This document shows, one piece after another, positions 28,333 to 38,886 of a DNA stretch of 64,000 bases; position 1 is the stretch's first letter, and each line of letters starts with the position of its first letter. The notes beneath the pieces are model-generated. The model was not told where the DNA came from. It did no database searches and was given only the letters and a program-made list of their open reading frames with translations. Source of the DNA: Opitutaceae bacterium (lineage in GTDB: Bacteria; Verrucomicrobiota; Verrucomicrobiia; Opitutales; Opitutaceae); assembly GCA_041395105.1 (NCBI GenBank), contig JAWLBB010000009.1, positions 1 through 64,000 of the forward strand. Reading direction: 5' to 3'. A program made the position numbers and the translations under genes.

Positions 28333-28995
28333 ATGCCGAGTCCTCATTTCGGCTGGATGAAGTCATGTTCATGTGCTGGCATTCGCTGTCGGCAGATTTG
28401 CGTGGTTTTTCTGCTCAGCACGGTAGTGTTATCCGTCGCCCCGACTTCCGGCTGGAGCGCCGACCTCACGGAGCTTCTGTCCGGGAATTCAACTCCGTTG
28501 AGTCTTAAGTTGGGCGAACTTGGTTCGGACTGGAGGCGCTTCACCATTCACACAGCCGGCAACGCCAACAGCAACGTCTCGGTCAGCGTCACAGGCAGCG
28601 GCGGTAGCTCCGCTTCTTCGCAAAACAATGTCGCCGACATCACCGGCAGCCGAAGCTACTATACAAAGGGACAGACCGAGACGGTTGCCGGTCGGATTTA
28701 CCTGGTCGCGTACCGGCTGCCTGGAAACGCCCTCGACCTTTCCGGATTGATCCAGGCCCTCGCAGCAAAAAAGCCGCCTATTCCGGCGGTACTCACCTCC
28801 GGGACCATGCTGTCGCTCTGTCTGCTCGACCTGAACACCCTCGGCAACCTCGAGGAGATTCGGGCGTTCGATCTGAAAGGTGAGATCGCCGAAAGCGAAC
28901 GGCTCGCCCGGACCATCACCGCAGCGTTGAGCGCAGCCGGAGGCGGGGACAAGGGGACAGCCCAGCCAACCCCAGCGGCAGGCAAAGACAAATAG
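28333..28995 (+). CDS. Secreted protein of unknown function
   Basis: 220 residues. A hydrophobic segment ends near residue 43 (VFLLSTVVLSVAPTSGWSA), so a signal peptide is likely; the true start may be the second Met (MKSCSCAGIRC). The mature part has a Ser/Gly/Asn-rich beta region (NANSNVSVSVTGSGGSSAS), then an ordered section with two helices (LDLSGLIQALAAKKPPIP; IRAFDLKGEIAESERLARTIT) and a disordered charged tail. No family recognised. Confidence 0.55.
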   Translation: MPSPHFGWMKSCSCAGIRCRQICVVFLLSTVVLSVAPTSGWSADLTELLSGNSTPLSLKLGELGSDWRRFTIHTAGNANSNVSVSVTGSGGSSASSQNNVADITGSRSYYTKGQTETVAGRIYLVAYRLPGNALDLSGLIQALAAKKPPIPAVLTSGTMLSLCLLDLNTLGNLEEIRAFDLKGEIAESERLARTITAALSAAGGGDKGTAQPTPAAGKDK

Positions 28996-29248
28996 GTCAT
29001 CGAGCCCGGGCCACCCACAGGCTGGTCGCCATCTCCGAGCCGGGCTAATGCCGCCAGTTCGGAACTTGGGAAGCACCTTGCAGGTTCCAACTGCACCAAG
29101 GCGGCTGGGGCAAGTGACGGCCGGAAGGGCAACACGTCACGATTCGCAGGTTGGGCCCCGGCCGGGAAAGGATCCGACACGGAGACTCACTTGATGAACT
29201 CCGGCGCCGGCATGGACGGGACGCCTGCCGAACCAATGGCGAGCGGGC

Positions 29249-29986
29249 TCAATCGAAGAAGGTCACTTTGCCCGAATCCAGGTCATACATGCCACCGGCA
29301 AGAATGACCCGACCCTCTGCGACGAGGCCGGCTATCACTTCGCTCTCCTTCAGGATATGGTCCATCACGTTGCGCACATTCTCAGCGGTCACTTCATCGA
29401 CAAACGCCGAGTTTCCGGAGGTGCGCAACTCGCCCGGCGCCGTCGAGACTTCCTCGACCGCGGGATCAATCTGGGCGAGGAGACTGGTCAGATTGCCCAT
29501 CTCCACCCGATCGATCGCGCCCTTGACCGCACCACAGGCCGTGTGCCCGACAACCAGGATAGCCTTGGCCCCGGCCGCAGCGGTTGCAAACTCCATGCTC
29601 CCGATGACGTCCTCACGGGTCACGTTGCCGGCGACCCGGGCCACAAAAGCATCGCCAATACCGAGGTCAAAGACCGTCTCCAGCGGAACCCGGCTGTCCA
29701 CGCACCCCAGAATGATGGCCAGCGGATATTGTCCTTTGGCCGTCGCTTTCGCCTGTGCAAGATAGTCCCGATTGCTGCTCAGTCCCGACGCAAACCGCGC
29801 ATTGCCGTCCTTCAGAAGCTGGATGGCTTCCTCAGGGGTTGCGGCCGCCTGCGATTCCCGCGTCTCGGTACCGGCCCAGGATTTCTGGGTTGTGGCAGCG
29901 TGGGAATGACCGTCGCCGGCGACGAGAGCCGTGCCGGCGAAGATGGCGCTGAAAGAGACGAGTGATCGAAGTGCAGACATTTTCAT
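29249..29986 (-). CDS. Beta-class carbonic anhydrase, exported
   Basis: 246 residues from the ATG at 29986. Residues 1-25 form a signal peptide, so the enzyme is periplasmic. The zinc site is complete: LGCVDSRVPLE (Cys ~95, Asp ~97, Arg ~99) and GHTACGAVKGA (His ~148, Cys ~151). It interconverts CO2 and bicarbonate. A short His/Thr segment precedes the domain. A single gene. Confidence 0.93.
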   Translation of the reverse strand: MKMSALRSLVSFSAIFAGTALVAGDGHSHAATTQKSWAGTETRESQAAATPEEAIQLLKDGNARFASGLSSNRDYLAQAKATAKGQYPLAIILGCVDSRVPLETVFDLGIGDAFVARVAGNVTREDVIGSMEFATAAAGAKAILVVGHTACGAVKGAIDRVEMGNLTSLLAQIDPAVEEVSTAPGELRTSGNSAFVDEVTAENVRNVMDHILKESEVIAGLVAEGRVILAGGMYDLDSGKVTFFD

Positions 29987-30329
29987 GGTGTATGGGTGTT
30001 GGCTGAGGATGCGGTATGAACATGAGTCAAACTGTAATACGTTAACTGTTTCGTGAAATACATAACGCATTTTAAAGCCTTCCGCAAGCTCAACTCATCG
30101 ATTTCAAGACGAATTTCCCTGGCTTCTCCTCAAGCCATCAGCCGGGAAGAAGCGGCGGTCCACCACGGACCATCCCCGGAAAGGTTCCGGGCGGTGGAGG
30201 CTCCATTGGCAACTGTCCCTCGATCTATGCCGTCGGGCGCAGGACAATCGCGTCTGCAATGGTCGCCAAAACGTGACTCAAGAGCGGGATCTCGAGACCG
30301 AATCCTAATGGACAGACGTCGATCGGCTC

Positions 30330-30848
30330 ATGATGAACTCCATCCCAGGCATCCACCGGATCCGAGCGGCAGCGCTTGCCGCATCGCTTGCCCTTTCGTT
30401 CACCGCCTGCGGCAAACAAAGTGCCACACGAAGCGATCCGGAGGATAGGATTACCTTCGAGTTGCCGGCCGGATGGACCGAGGTTCCAGCCAGCGGAGGC
30501 ACCCGTTTCCGGCCAGGCGGGTCTCCCCATGCCGGAGAGATCCAGGTGAATACGGTGGACTACAATCCGCGTCACACAATCGAGGAAGAACGGACGGTCT
30601 GGTTGGATTTCCAACGCAAGAGCGGTCAGAAAGTCATTTCCGAATCGACCTGGGACCGAAACGGGTTTCACGCCGTGGAGTTCACTCACACAGCGGCGGG
30701 CGTCAGCGGCAACACCATCTGGCACCAGGTGATCCTCCAGCGGGGAGATTATAAAGTGGCAGCCTATTTGATGACGCCGGCGGATCAGCATGAAACGCTT
30801 GATCCCGTCTTCAAGAAGGTCATCGATTCGATCCGGCCAATCCCATAG
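30330..30848 (+). CDS. Lipoprotein of unknown function
   Basis: 172 residues. The N-terminus has a signal with lipobox FTAC (Cys ~27). The mature part (ITFELPAGWTEVPASGG, then VNTVDYNPRHTIEEE and YLMTPADQHETLDPVFKKVIDSI) looks like the PsbP/MOG1-like fold of many small bacterial lipoproteins that share a GW.. motif. No function is assigned. The next gene is the Fur-family regulator. Confidence 0.65.
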   Translation: MMNSIPGIHRIRAAALAASLALSFTACGKQSATRSDPEDRITFELPAGWTEVPASGGTRFRPGGSPHAGEIQVNTVDYNPRHTIEEERTVWLDFQRKSGQKVISESTWDRNGFHAVEFTHTAAGVSGNTIWHQVILQRGDYKVAAYLMTPADQHETLDPVFKKVIDSIRPIP

Positions 30849-30900
30849 AGGAAAGGTTCAGGTCACTCCGAATCCAAACCATTCGGGCCGGCCTAAGGGG

Positions 30901-30915
30901 TTGGAATCATTCCAA
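30901..30915. promoter_or_regulatory. Fur/PerR-type 7-1-7 operator
   Basis: TTGGAATCATTCCAA is a perfect 7-1-7 inverted repeat, the geometry of Fur-family boxes (PerR consensus TTATAATNATTATAA). It lies ~20-40 bp upstream of the possible starts of the Fur-family gene and so may give autoregulation. Confidence 0.6.
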
Positions 30916-30935
30916 TTCTTGACAGAGTCCAGAAC

Positions 30936-31382
30936 TTGGAGAGAAATGGAACAGTGCCCGACTTGGATCACCTGCTTCGCAAAAATGGGATCGCCGTGAC
31001 GGCCCAGCGCCTGGCTGTCTTGCGGGCGGTGTCGGTTCGGCCCCATGGAACGGCGGATGAGATTGCCGAGGACGTTCGCGCCGAAATCGGGGTCATTTCG
31101 CGCCAGGCGGTTTACAATACCCTCGGTGTCCTGGCCGAGAAAGGCCTTCTCCGGCGGATCCAGCCCTCCGGATCACCGGCCCGCTATGAGAATCGGATCG
31201 GTGACAACCATCATCACCTGGTCTGCCGCACCTGTGGTGAAATGGTCGACGTCGACTGCGCCGTCGGCCACGCTCCCTGTTTGACCGCGTCCAGCGACTC
31301 GGGATTCCAGATCGATGAAGCTGAAGTTGTCTATTGGGGCATCTGTCCCAAGTGTCTCGAGAAAACACAGGGCTCGACCTGA
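30936..31382 (+). CDS. Fur-family (PerR-like) metalloregulator
   Basis: 148 residues: winged-helix domain (VTAQRLAVLRAV.., SRQAVYNTLGVLAEKGLLRRI) followed by the dimerisation domain with metal ligands (DNHHHLVCRTCG) and a second CxxC (CPKC) for structural zinc. Neighbouring katG 114 bp downstream suggests a peroxide-sensing PerR-type role; Fur itself is the alternative. The start is uncertain: TTG at 30936 or GTG at 30954; no ATG is in frame near it. The 7-1-7 dyad just upstream supports autoregulation. Confidence 0.88.
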   Translation: MERNGTVPDLDHLLRKNGIAVTAQRLAVLRAVSVRPHGTADEIAEDVRAEIGVISRQAVYNTLGVLAEKGLLRRIQPSGSPARYENRIGDNHHHLVCRTCGEMVDVDCAVGHAPCLTASSDSGFQIDEAEVVYWGICPKCLEKTQGST

Positions 31383-31496
31383 AAAGAGACCGCCCCCGGG
31401 AGCCCCGCTCTGCCGAAGGATGATCAACGAATAACCCGGCATAATTTTCCAGAACCCAAACTCAACAACCTTCCCCATCAACCAAAGAAAGTCACT

Positions 31497-33701
<2,205 letters not shown>

Positions 33702-33742
33702 TCCCGGCCGATTGATCGGCTCGACGACACAACCGTGAGCAC

Positions 33743-33781
33743 AAGACCCTTCCGAAGCACCGCTTCGGAAGGGTCTTTTTG
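33743..33781 (+). terminator. Rho-independent terminator after katG
   Basis: A 16-bp perfect stem (AAGACCCTTCCGAAGC / its complement), 3-nt loop ACC, and a run of five to six T's. Also self-complementary enough to act in the other direction, but the gene there ends further away. Confidence 0.9.
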
Positions 33782-33879
33782 TGCATCGTTCAAGAGTGGC
33801 TGGAGCGTCTTGGTCGAATCAACCCGGGATTCCTGTGGTCCAATGTCGCTCAACGAGAATCAACCGGTGAGAAACTGCC

Positions 33880-34500
33880 TCAATCGTGCCACTTCTTCTC
33901 CCCTGCTTCGATGGCCAGGTTGAGGAAGTCTACTTTGCGCGGAATGGCGCAGCCATAGGCCGGTGAATAGGCGCACCAGGGATTGTAGGCCATGTTGAAA
34001 TCCAGAGTATAGACATGGTCCGTATCTTCCGACAATTCGAAGTCGAGGTAACGGCCCACTTCGTAGGTCGATTTGCCCGTGGTCTGGTCGGTGAACCAGA
34101 TCGAATAATGATACCCATCCCTCGACTCCATTCGATAGACGTGCACCTTGTGCATGAGGCCGTCTTTGACGAAGCTGAGATGTCCGAAGAGGTGTCCTTT
34201 CCTCTCACGACCCTTGGTGTCGTAGATCGTGACGGCTTCCGGCTCGGCGTAAACCTCGAGCCGGCTCTCAAAGACCCAGTCGGCCTTCGGCTCATAATAC
34301 CTCAGCGGCGAGAACGCGACCGGGTGCTTTTCATAGTTGAACGGAGATGTCGGATCATCCCGCATGTGGGTATCCTTTTCAGCCCTTGCCGTGATGGTTG
34401 CATCAACTGAAAAGGCGCCCTCCAGGCACCCCACAATCCCCGAACTCATGAAAAAGGCCACGGCCCAGATCCACGACTGCTTTGGCATGAAACCGAGCAT
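33880..34500 (-). CDS. DUF1684-family lipoprotein
   Basis: 206 residues from the ATG at 34500 (or MPKQSW at 34488). The upstream frame runs into palindrome A and is discounted. The signal ends in the lipobox GIVGC. The DUF1684 signature is near the C-terminus: DFNMAYNPWCAYSPAYGCAIP, followed by LNLAIEAGEKKW. The family is of unknown function; members are often extracytoplasmic. Convergent with katG, whose terminator lies between. Confidence 0.78.
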   Translation of the reverse strand: MLGFMPKQSWIWAVAFFMSSGIVGCLEGAFSVDATITARAEKDTHMRDDPTSPFNYEKHPVAFSPLRYYEPKADWVFESRLEVYAEPEAVTIYDTKGRERKGHLFGHLSFVKDGLMHKVHVYRMESRDGYHYSIWFTDQTTGKSTYEVGRYLDFELSEDTDHVYTLDFNMAYNPWCAYSPAYGCAIPRKVDFLNLAIEAGEKKWHD

Positions 34501-34551
34501 TGCTGCCCGTCGCCGTCCGTCAACAGACATCCGCCCAGTGCCACCCACGAG

Positions 34552-34615
34552 GGGGTCATTGCTTGACTCTTGACAGATGCGAGAGCTCATCTGTCAAGAG
34601 TCAAGCAATGACCCC
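34552..34615. repeat. 64-bp palindrome family A, copy 5
   Basis: Perfect 28-bp arms; loop CGAGAGCT. Divergent region between the DUF1684 gene and the second FGE/sialidase locus. Confidence 0.95.
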
Positions 34616-34905
34616 TTATTTCCCCTCCCAGTCCTCAGTTCCCGATCCCGGCCAGGTCCCTCTGGGCTTTTTCAAAGACTGATTTCTGGCCGAGGACAGC
34701 GTCAGCCCGGTTGCCCCCCCTGTTGTCTTCCGCCCTCCCTCTCGCGGCGTGATCCATTCGGAATTGAACATCAAGCTGTGATACCTTGGCTTCGCTCCAC
34801 CCCTTTTGCCAGACTCCAACCAACTCAAAGCCTGGGCTCCAGCCAAGCGCGCTGTTCCACCGCGAACGGGGCCGGGTGAATCACAGGGAGACTGAATACG
34901 ACACC

Positions 34906-37393
34906 ATGAGCCTATACCGAGCCCTTTCCCGAAACCTACCGTTCATCACCGCGCTCTGTGCGGTCGCCACACTCCAGGCACAATCACAGGACGCCGGGCT
35001 CCCGGAGAGCTTTGTCACCAACAATGGGGTCAAGATGATCCTCATCCATGCCGGCACCTTCACCATGGGCAATGAGCTTGCCACCGACGCCAACGCACTT
35101 GGCCAGCAAGGGAGGGTATTCACACACGGCGGCGAGGACGAGCGGCCGACACACCGGGTCTCCCTCACCTACGACTTCTACATCTCCGAGACCGAGGTGC
35201 TCGCAAGCCAGATCACCAAGTATCAGGAGGATCACGAGGACACGGGACTCTTTCATCCGTTCGCAACCGGGATCAGCTGGGAAGACGCGGTCGGTTTCAC
35301 GCAATGGATGAACCGGAAGGAAGACGGGGCCTATCAAGACGAGGTCAATGAGCTCATTCCGGCCCCGGCCCCGGAACCCGGCGCGGCGAAGAACCTGTTC
35401 TTCCGGTTGCCGACCGAGGCCGAGTGGGAATACGTCGCGCGCGCCGGCTCGACGGACCATTTCTCGGCGGGATCCCTCCCCCCGGAAAGCGGTGAACCCA
35501 ACGCCTGGGGAGTAAAGAACATGCACACCGACGCGATGGAGTGGGTCCTCGACTGGTATGGCGACTATCCGGACTCCCACCAGACCGACCCGGTCGGACC
35601 CGCTGCGGGAGTTGTGCGCGTGGTGCGCGGCGGCGGGTTGAACATGCCCTTTCACGGCGGTTCATCGAAGTATAGAAACGACGGTCGGATGCCGTTCTAC
35701 CGACGGTCGGCGAGCCGTGCGGGCACCCAGGGTTGGCGCGGCCGCCACAATATCGGCTTCAGGATCGTGGGCGGCACCTCTTCCCTCGACACCGCCGCGC
35801 GCGGTGGAACCGAAGTCACCCTTGCAGTTTGTGCGACAGGATAACCCGTGGGTTTCAGTGGGGCCTGATCCTCTCAAACCTTGGTATCGCAATCGGGATG
35901 CGCTGCCGATCCCGCCCGCCAACACCGTGAACCCGGAGATCGCCGCCGCAGGGCTGCATCATACCGTGCACGGCAAGAATCACAATCCCGCTCTCGTCAC
36001 GCTGCCCAACGGCGATCTGCTCGCGACATGGTTCTCCGCATCGGCTCCCGAATTTGAGGACCTGACCGACGTTTCCATCATCGGCACGCGCCTGCGCTTC
36101 GGCGCCGATCAGTGGGATCTGCCGGGGCCGTTCTCCGACATTCCGGGCGCGAAGGACATCGGCCCGGTGCTGACGCTCGACGGCACGCGGATCCTCTTTG
36201 CTTCCGGTGGCGGCGGACTCGACGGGATCGTGTTCCGCTGGCAGTTGTCAGACGACAACGGCGCGACGTGGAGCCCCATGCACCTGCCTGTCGTCATCGG
36301 GCCGCGCGGCGACTACTACCCACAACCGATCAGCAATTTTCTTCGGGGCGTCGACGGCACGCTCTACCTGCCGACCGACGGCTCTGGCGGAAGCTCGTTT
36401 CTCTGGGCCAGCCGTGACGAAGGCGTCACCTGGCGCGACACCGGCGGACGCACGGGCGGTCGCCACACGGTGTTCGTCAACCTGAAGGATGGCACGATCC
36501 TCGGCATGGGTGGGAAGGCGACCAACATCGACGGCTACATGCCGCAGTCCGTCTCGCACGACGGAGGCCGCACGTGGAAAGTGAGCAAGACGGGTTTTCC
36601 CTGGCAGGGACCCAGCCAGCAGAAGCCCTCGATCATCCGCCTGGCCAGCGGCCGGCTGTTCTTTGCGGCGGATTGGCTCAACGCCGCGGGCGAACAACCA
36701 CCCGGCATCAATCGCACCGGTGCCTACGTCGCCCTCTCCGACGATGAAGGCGAGACCTGGACCATCAAAGACCTGCCCGACCTCCCGCCGCACGATCGCT
36801 GGCTCTTCCGCGACATGCCCGGCGCCCGGTCGAGTCCACTCAAGGACGGTACGATCGGCTACAGTATCGCCGCGCAGGCTCCGAACGGAATCATTCACCT
36901 GCTGGGCAGCGCCACACAGCCACCGCAGCACTATGAAATGAACGAGGCGTGGATCCTGGATCCGACGGCCGGAGCCTCAGACGCAACTGCGGCGATCCCG
37001 CCGGACGCCGCCGTGCAAACCTCACGGGACTACCACCCGGATGGCGCGATGAAGGCCCTTTGGAGCGTCCGCCGCGACAGGTCCGGGCGAATGCTTCTGC
37101 ACGGTACCGAGACGCATTGGTATCCCTCGGGAAGCAAGGAATACGAGGTTACCTGGACCGACGGCCGCAAGAGCGGCCCTGAAACGCATTGGAACGAACA
37201 AGGCAACGTGGTCTGGCAGCGCGATCACCGCTCAAACGGCATCACCGTATGGACGCAGTATTGGTCCAGCGGCGCGAGGCACCGCGAGTCCAGTTGGCGC
37301 GGCATGCGCGCCGACGGTCCCGCCCGTGAGTGGGACCGCGACGGCAATCTCGTCTCCGAAACCCTCTTCAAGGACGGCGCGGTGCAGCGATAG
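34906..37393 (+). pseudogene. FGE-domain / sialidase-like fusion split by a one-base frameshift
   Basis: The first part (34906-35844) starts with a signal peptide (MSLYRALSRN..LQAQSQD) and an FGE-sulfatase domain (VKMILIHAGTFTMGNE, RLPTEAEWEYVARAGS, NAWGVKNMHTDAMEWVLDW, RVVRGGG, NIGFRIV) and then runs into a stop. The second part is open only in the next frame to 37393: sialidase-like propeller (NPALVTLPNGDLLATWFS, SDDNGATW, SHDGGRTW, SDDEGETW) with C-terminal MORN-like repeats (~GTETHWYPSGSKEYEVTW, GPETHWNEQGNVVW, WTQYWSSGARHRES). Its only upstream start is a GTG inside the FGE domain. Removing one G from the GGG at 35769-35771 restores FRIVAAPLPSTPPRAVEP, matching FRVVCADLPATRPTTMVEP in the intact fusion at 721-2778. 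Sequencing error or real mutation cannot be told apart. Confidence 0.75.
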
Positions 37394-37438
37394 TCAGGTT
37401 GCGAGCGGGGAGCCTTCAGTTTCCTGGTATGAACCGGA

Positions 37439-38753
37439 GAGATCGGTAACAGATAGTCCAAAGACATCGGTAACACTCCGAAAAGGGCGTTATGCCCTGG
37501 AAAGAAGTAGAACCGATGGACGAGAAACTGAAGTTTGTGACCCTGGCTCGGACGGGTCGCTTTACGCTGAGCGAGTTGTGCCGGGACCATGGCATCAGTC
37601 GCAAGACCGGGCACAAGTATCTGGCGCGTTACGCCGAGTCGGGTGCGACTGGGCTGCAGGAGCGCAGTCGGCGTCCGAAGAGTTCGCCTGCCTCGACCGA
37701 CGCGGCGGTGGAGGCGTTGATTGTGAAGGAGAGGCGAGGGCATCCGAGCTGGGGTCCGAAGAAGCTGTGGGTGATCCTGCAACGCGATCACGGCATCGAA
37801 CAACCGCCGGCGCGCAGCACGATTGGGTTGATCCTCAAGCGGCATGGGTTGAGCCAACCGCGCGGCCGTGCGCCCGGGCTTTACCGGGTCGCCTGCGAGC
37901 ATCTTACCGAGCCGACCCGGCCCAATGAGGTGTGGACGGTGGACTTCAAGGGATGGTTCCTGTGCGGTGACCGGCAGCGGTGTGATCCGCTTACCGTGTG
38001 CGATCGGTTCAGCCGCTACGTGATCGCCTGCCATGCCTGTCCCAACCAGCAGTATGCCCGCACCCGGCGCGTCTTCGCCCAAATGCAGCGCTACCACGGT
38101 CTGCCCGATATCATCCGGGTGGACAATGGCGCGCCGTTCGCCTCGGTGGCTTGGGGAGGGCTCTCGCGTTTGAGCGTGTGGTGGATTGAACACGGCATCG
38201 AGGTGGAGTTCCTCACCCCGTCCAGCCCTCAGGAAAACGGCTCGCACGAGCGCATGCATCGCGATCTGAAGGCCGAGGCAACTCGTCCGCCTTCGGCCAA
38301 TCTGAGCGCCCAACAGAAACGCTTCCAGCGCTGGCGATACGAATACAACCATATCCGTCCACACGAGGCACTGGACATGCTCACACCCGCCGATGTCTAC
38401 CGCCCCAGCGCCCGACGCCTGGGTGAAAAGGTCAAAATCACCTATCCGCACGACTACGTCGTGAAGACGGTCAGCGACTCCGGCCATATCAGCCATGAAG
38501 GGCACGCCTATTACCTGGGCGATATCTTTGCCGGCTGCCGCGTCGGGTTGTTTATCAACGAAGAAGAAGTGATACAACTGCACTACGCGAACCTTCATCT
38601 GGGCAACCTCACCCTCAACGATGGGGCGGATCCATTCCGGCCTGCGGCCTACATTACTCCGCCCCATCGAAAACCCTCGACTCCCCCCAAATCCAAGAAG
38701 AGAACAACAAGGAAAGTGTAACCTATGTCCTTGGACGATGTGTTACCGATGTC
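37439..38753 (+). mobile_element. IS481-family insertion sequence
   Basis: About 1.3 kb, bounded by imperfect inverted repeats of 39 bp (37439-37477 and 38715-38753, ~33/39 matching). Each end contains two spaced copies of an ATCGGTAACA-like word. The transposase frame is intact. No clear target duplication was seen. It lies ~45 bp after the sialidase-like frame and ~35 bp before palindrome A copy 6. Confidence 0.8.
37492..38721 (+). CDS. IS481-family DDE transposase
   Basis: 409 residues, intact; the start may be the second Met (MDEKLKFVTLARTG). N-terminal helix-turn-helix (FTLSELCRDHGISRKTGHKYL, then RSTIGLILKRHGLSQPRGR). The rve/DDE core follows: EVWTVDFKGWF (first Asp), IRVDNGAPFAS (second Asp), SPQENGSHERMHRDLK (Glu), and the RYEYNHIRPHEALDM segment usual in IS481. 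The C-terminal ~100 residues are a small beta domain and a basic tail (KPSTPPKSKKRTTRKV). Confidence 0.93.
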   Translation: MPWKEVEPMDEKLKFVTLARTGRFTLSELCRDHGISRKTGHKYLARYAESGATGLQERSRRPKSSPASTDAAVEALIVKERRGHPSWGPKKLWVILQRDHGIEQPPARSTIGLILKRHGLSQPRGRAPGLYRVACEHLTEPTRPNEVWTVDFKGWFLCGDRQRCDPLTVCDRFSRYVIACHACPNQQYARTRRVFAQMQRYHGLPDIIRVDNGAPFASVAWGGLSRLSVWWIEHGIEVEFLTPSSPQENGSHERMHRDLKAEATRPPSANLSAQQKRFQRWRYEYNHIRPHEALDMLTPADVYRPSARRLGEKVKITYPHDYVVKTVSDSGHISHEGHAYYLGDIFAGCRVGLFINEEEVIQLHYANLHLGNLTLNDGADPFRPAAYITPPHRKPSTPPKSKKRTTRKV

Positions 38754-38788
38754 CGTGTCGTACACCTCGTGAAAGGTGACAGCGCGAA

Positions 38789-38852
38789 GGGGTCATTGCT
38801 TGACTCTTGACAGATGTGCTGTCGCATCTGTCAAGAGTCAAGCAATGACCCC
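38789..38852. repeat. 64-bp palindrome family A, copy 6
   Basis: Perfect arms; loop TGCTGTCG. Preceded by GACAGCGCGAA, as is copy 7. Convergent region between the IS and the sulfatase gene. Confidence 0.95.
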
Positions 38853-38886
38853 TTATCATGTGACCCCTATTTCCGGATCCTCGGGA

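Noticed and set aside
34500..34590. Upstream extension of the DUF1684 gene through palindrome A
   Set aside because: The added residues (ICQESSNDP) are the translated palindrome and occur at several unrelated genes.
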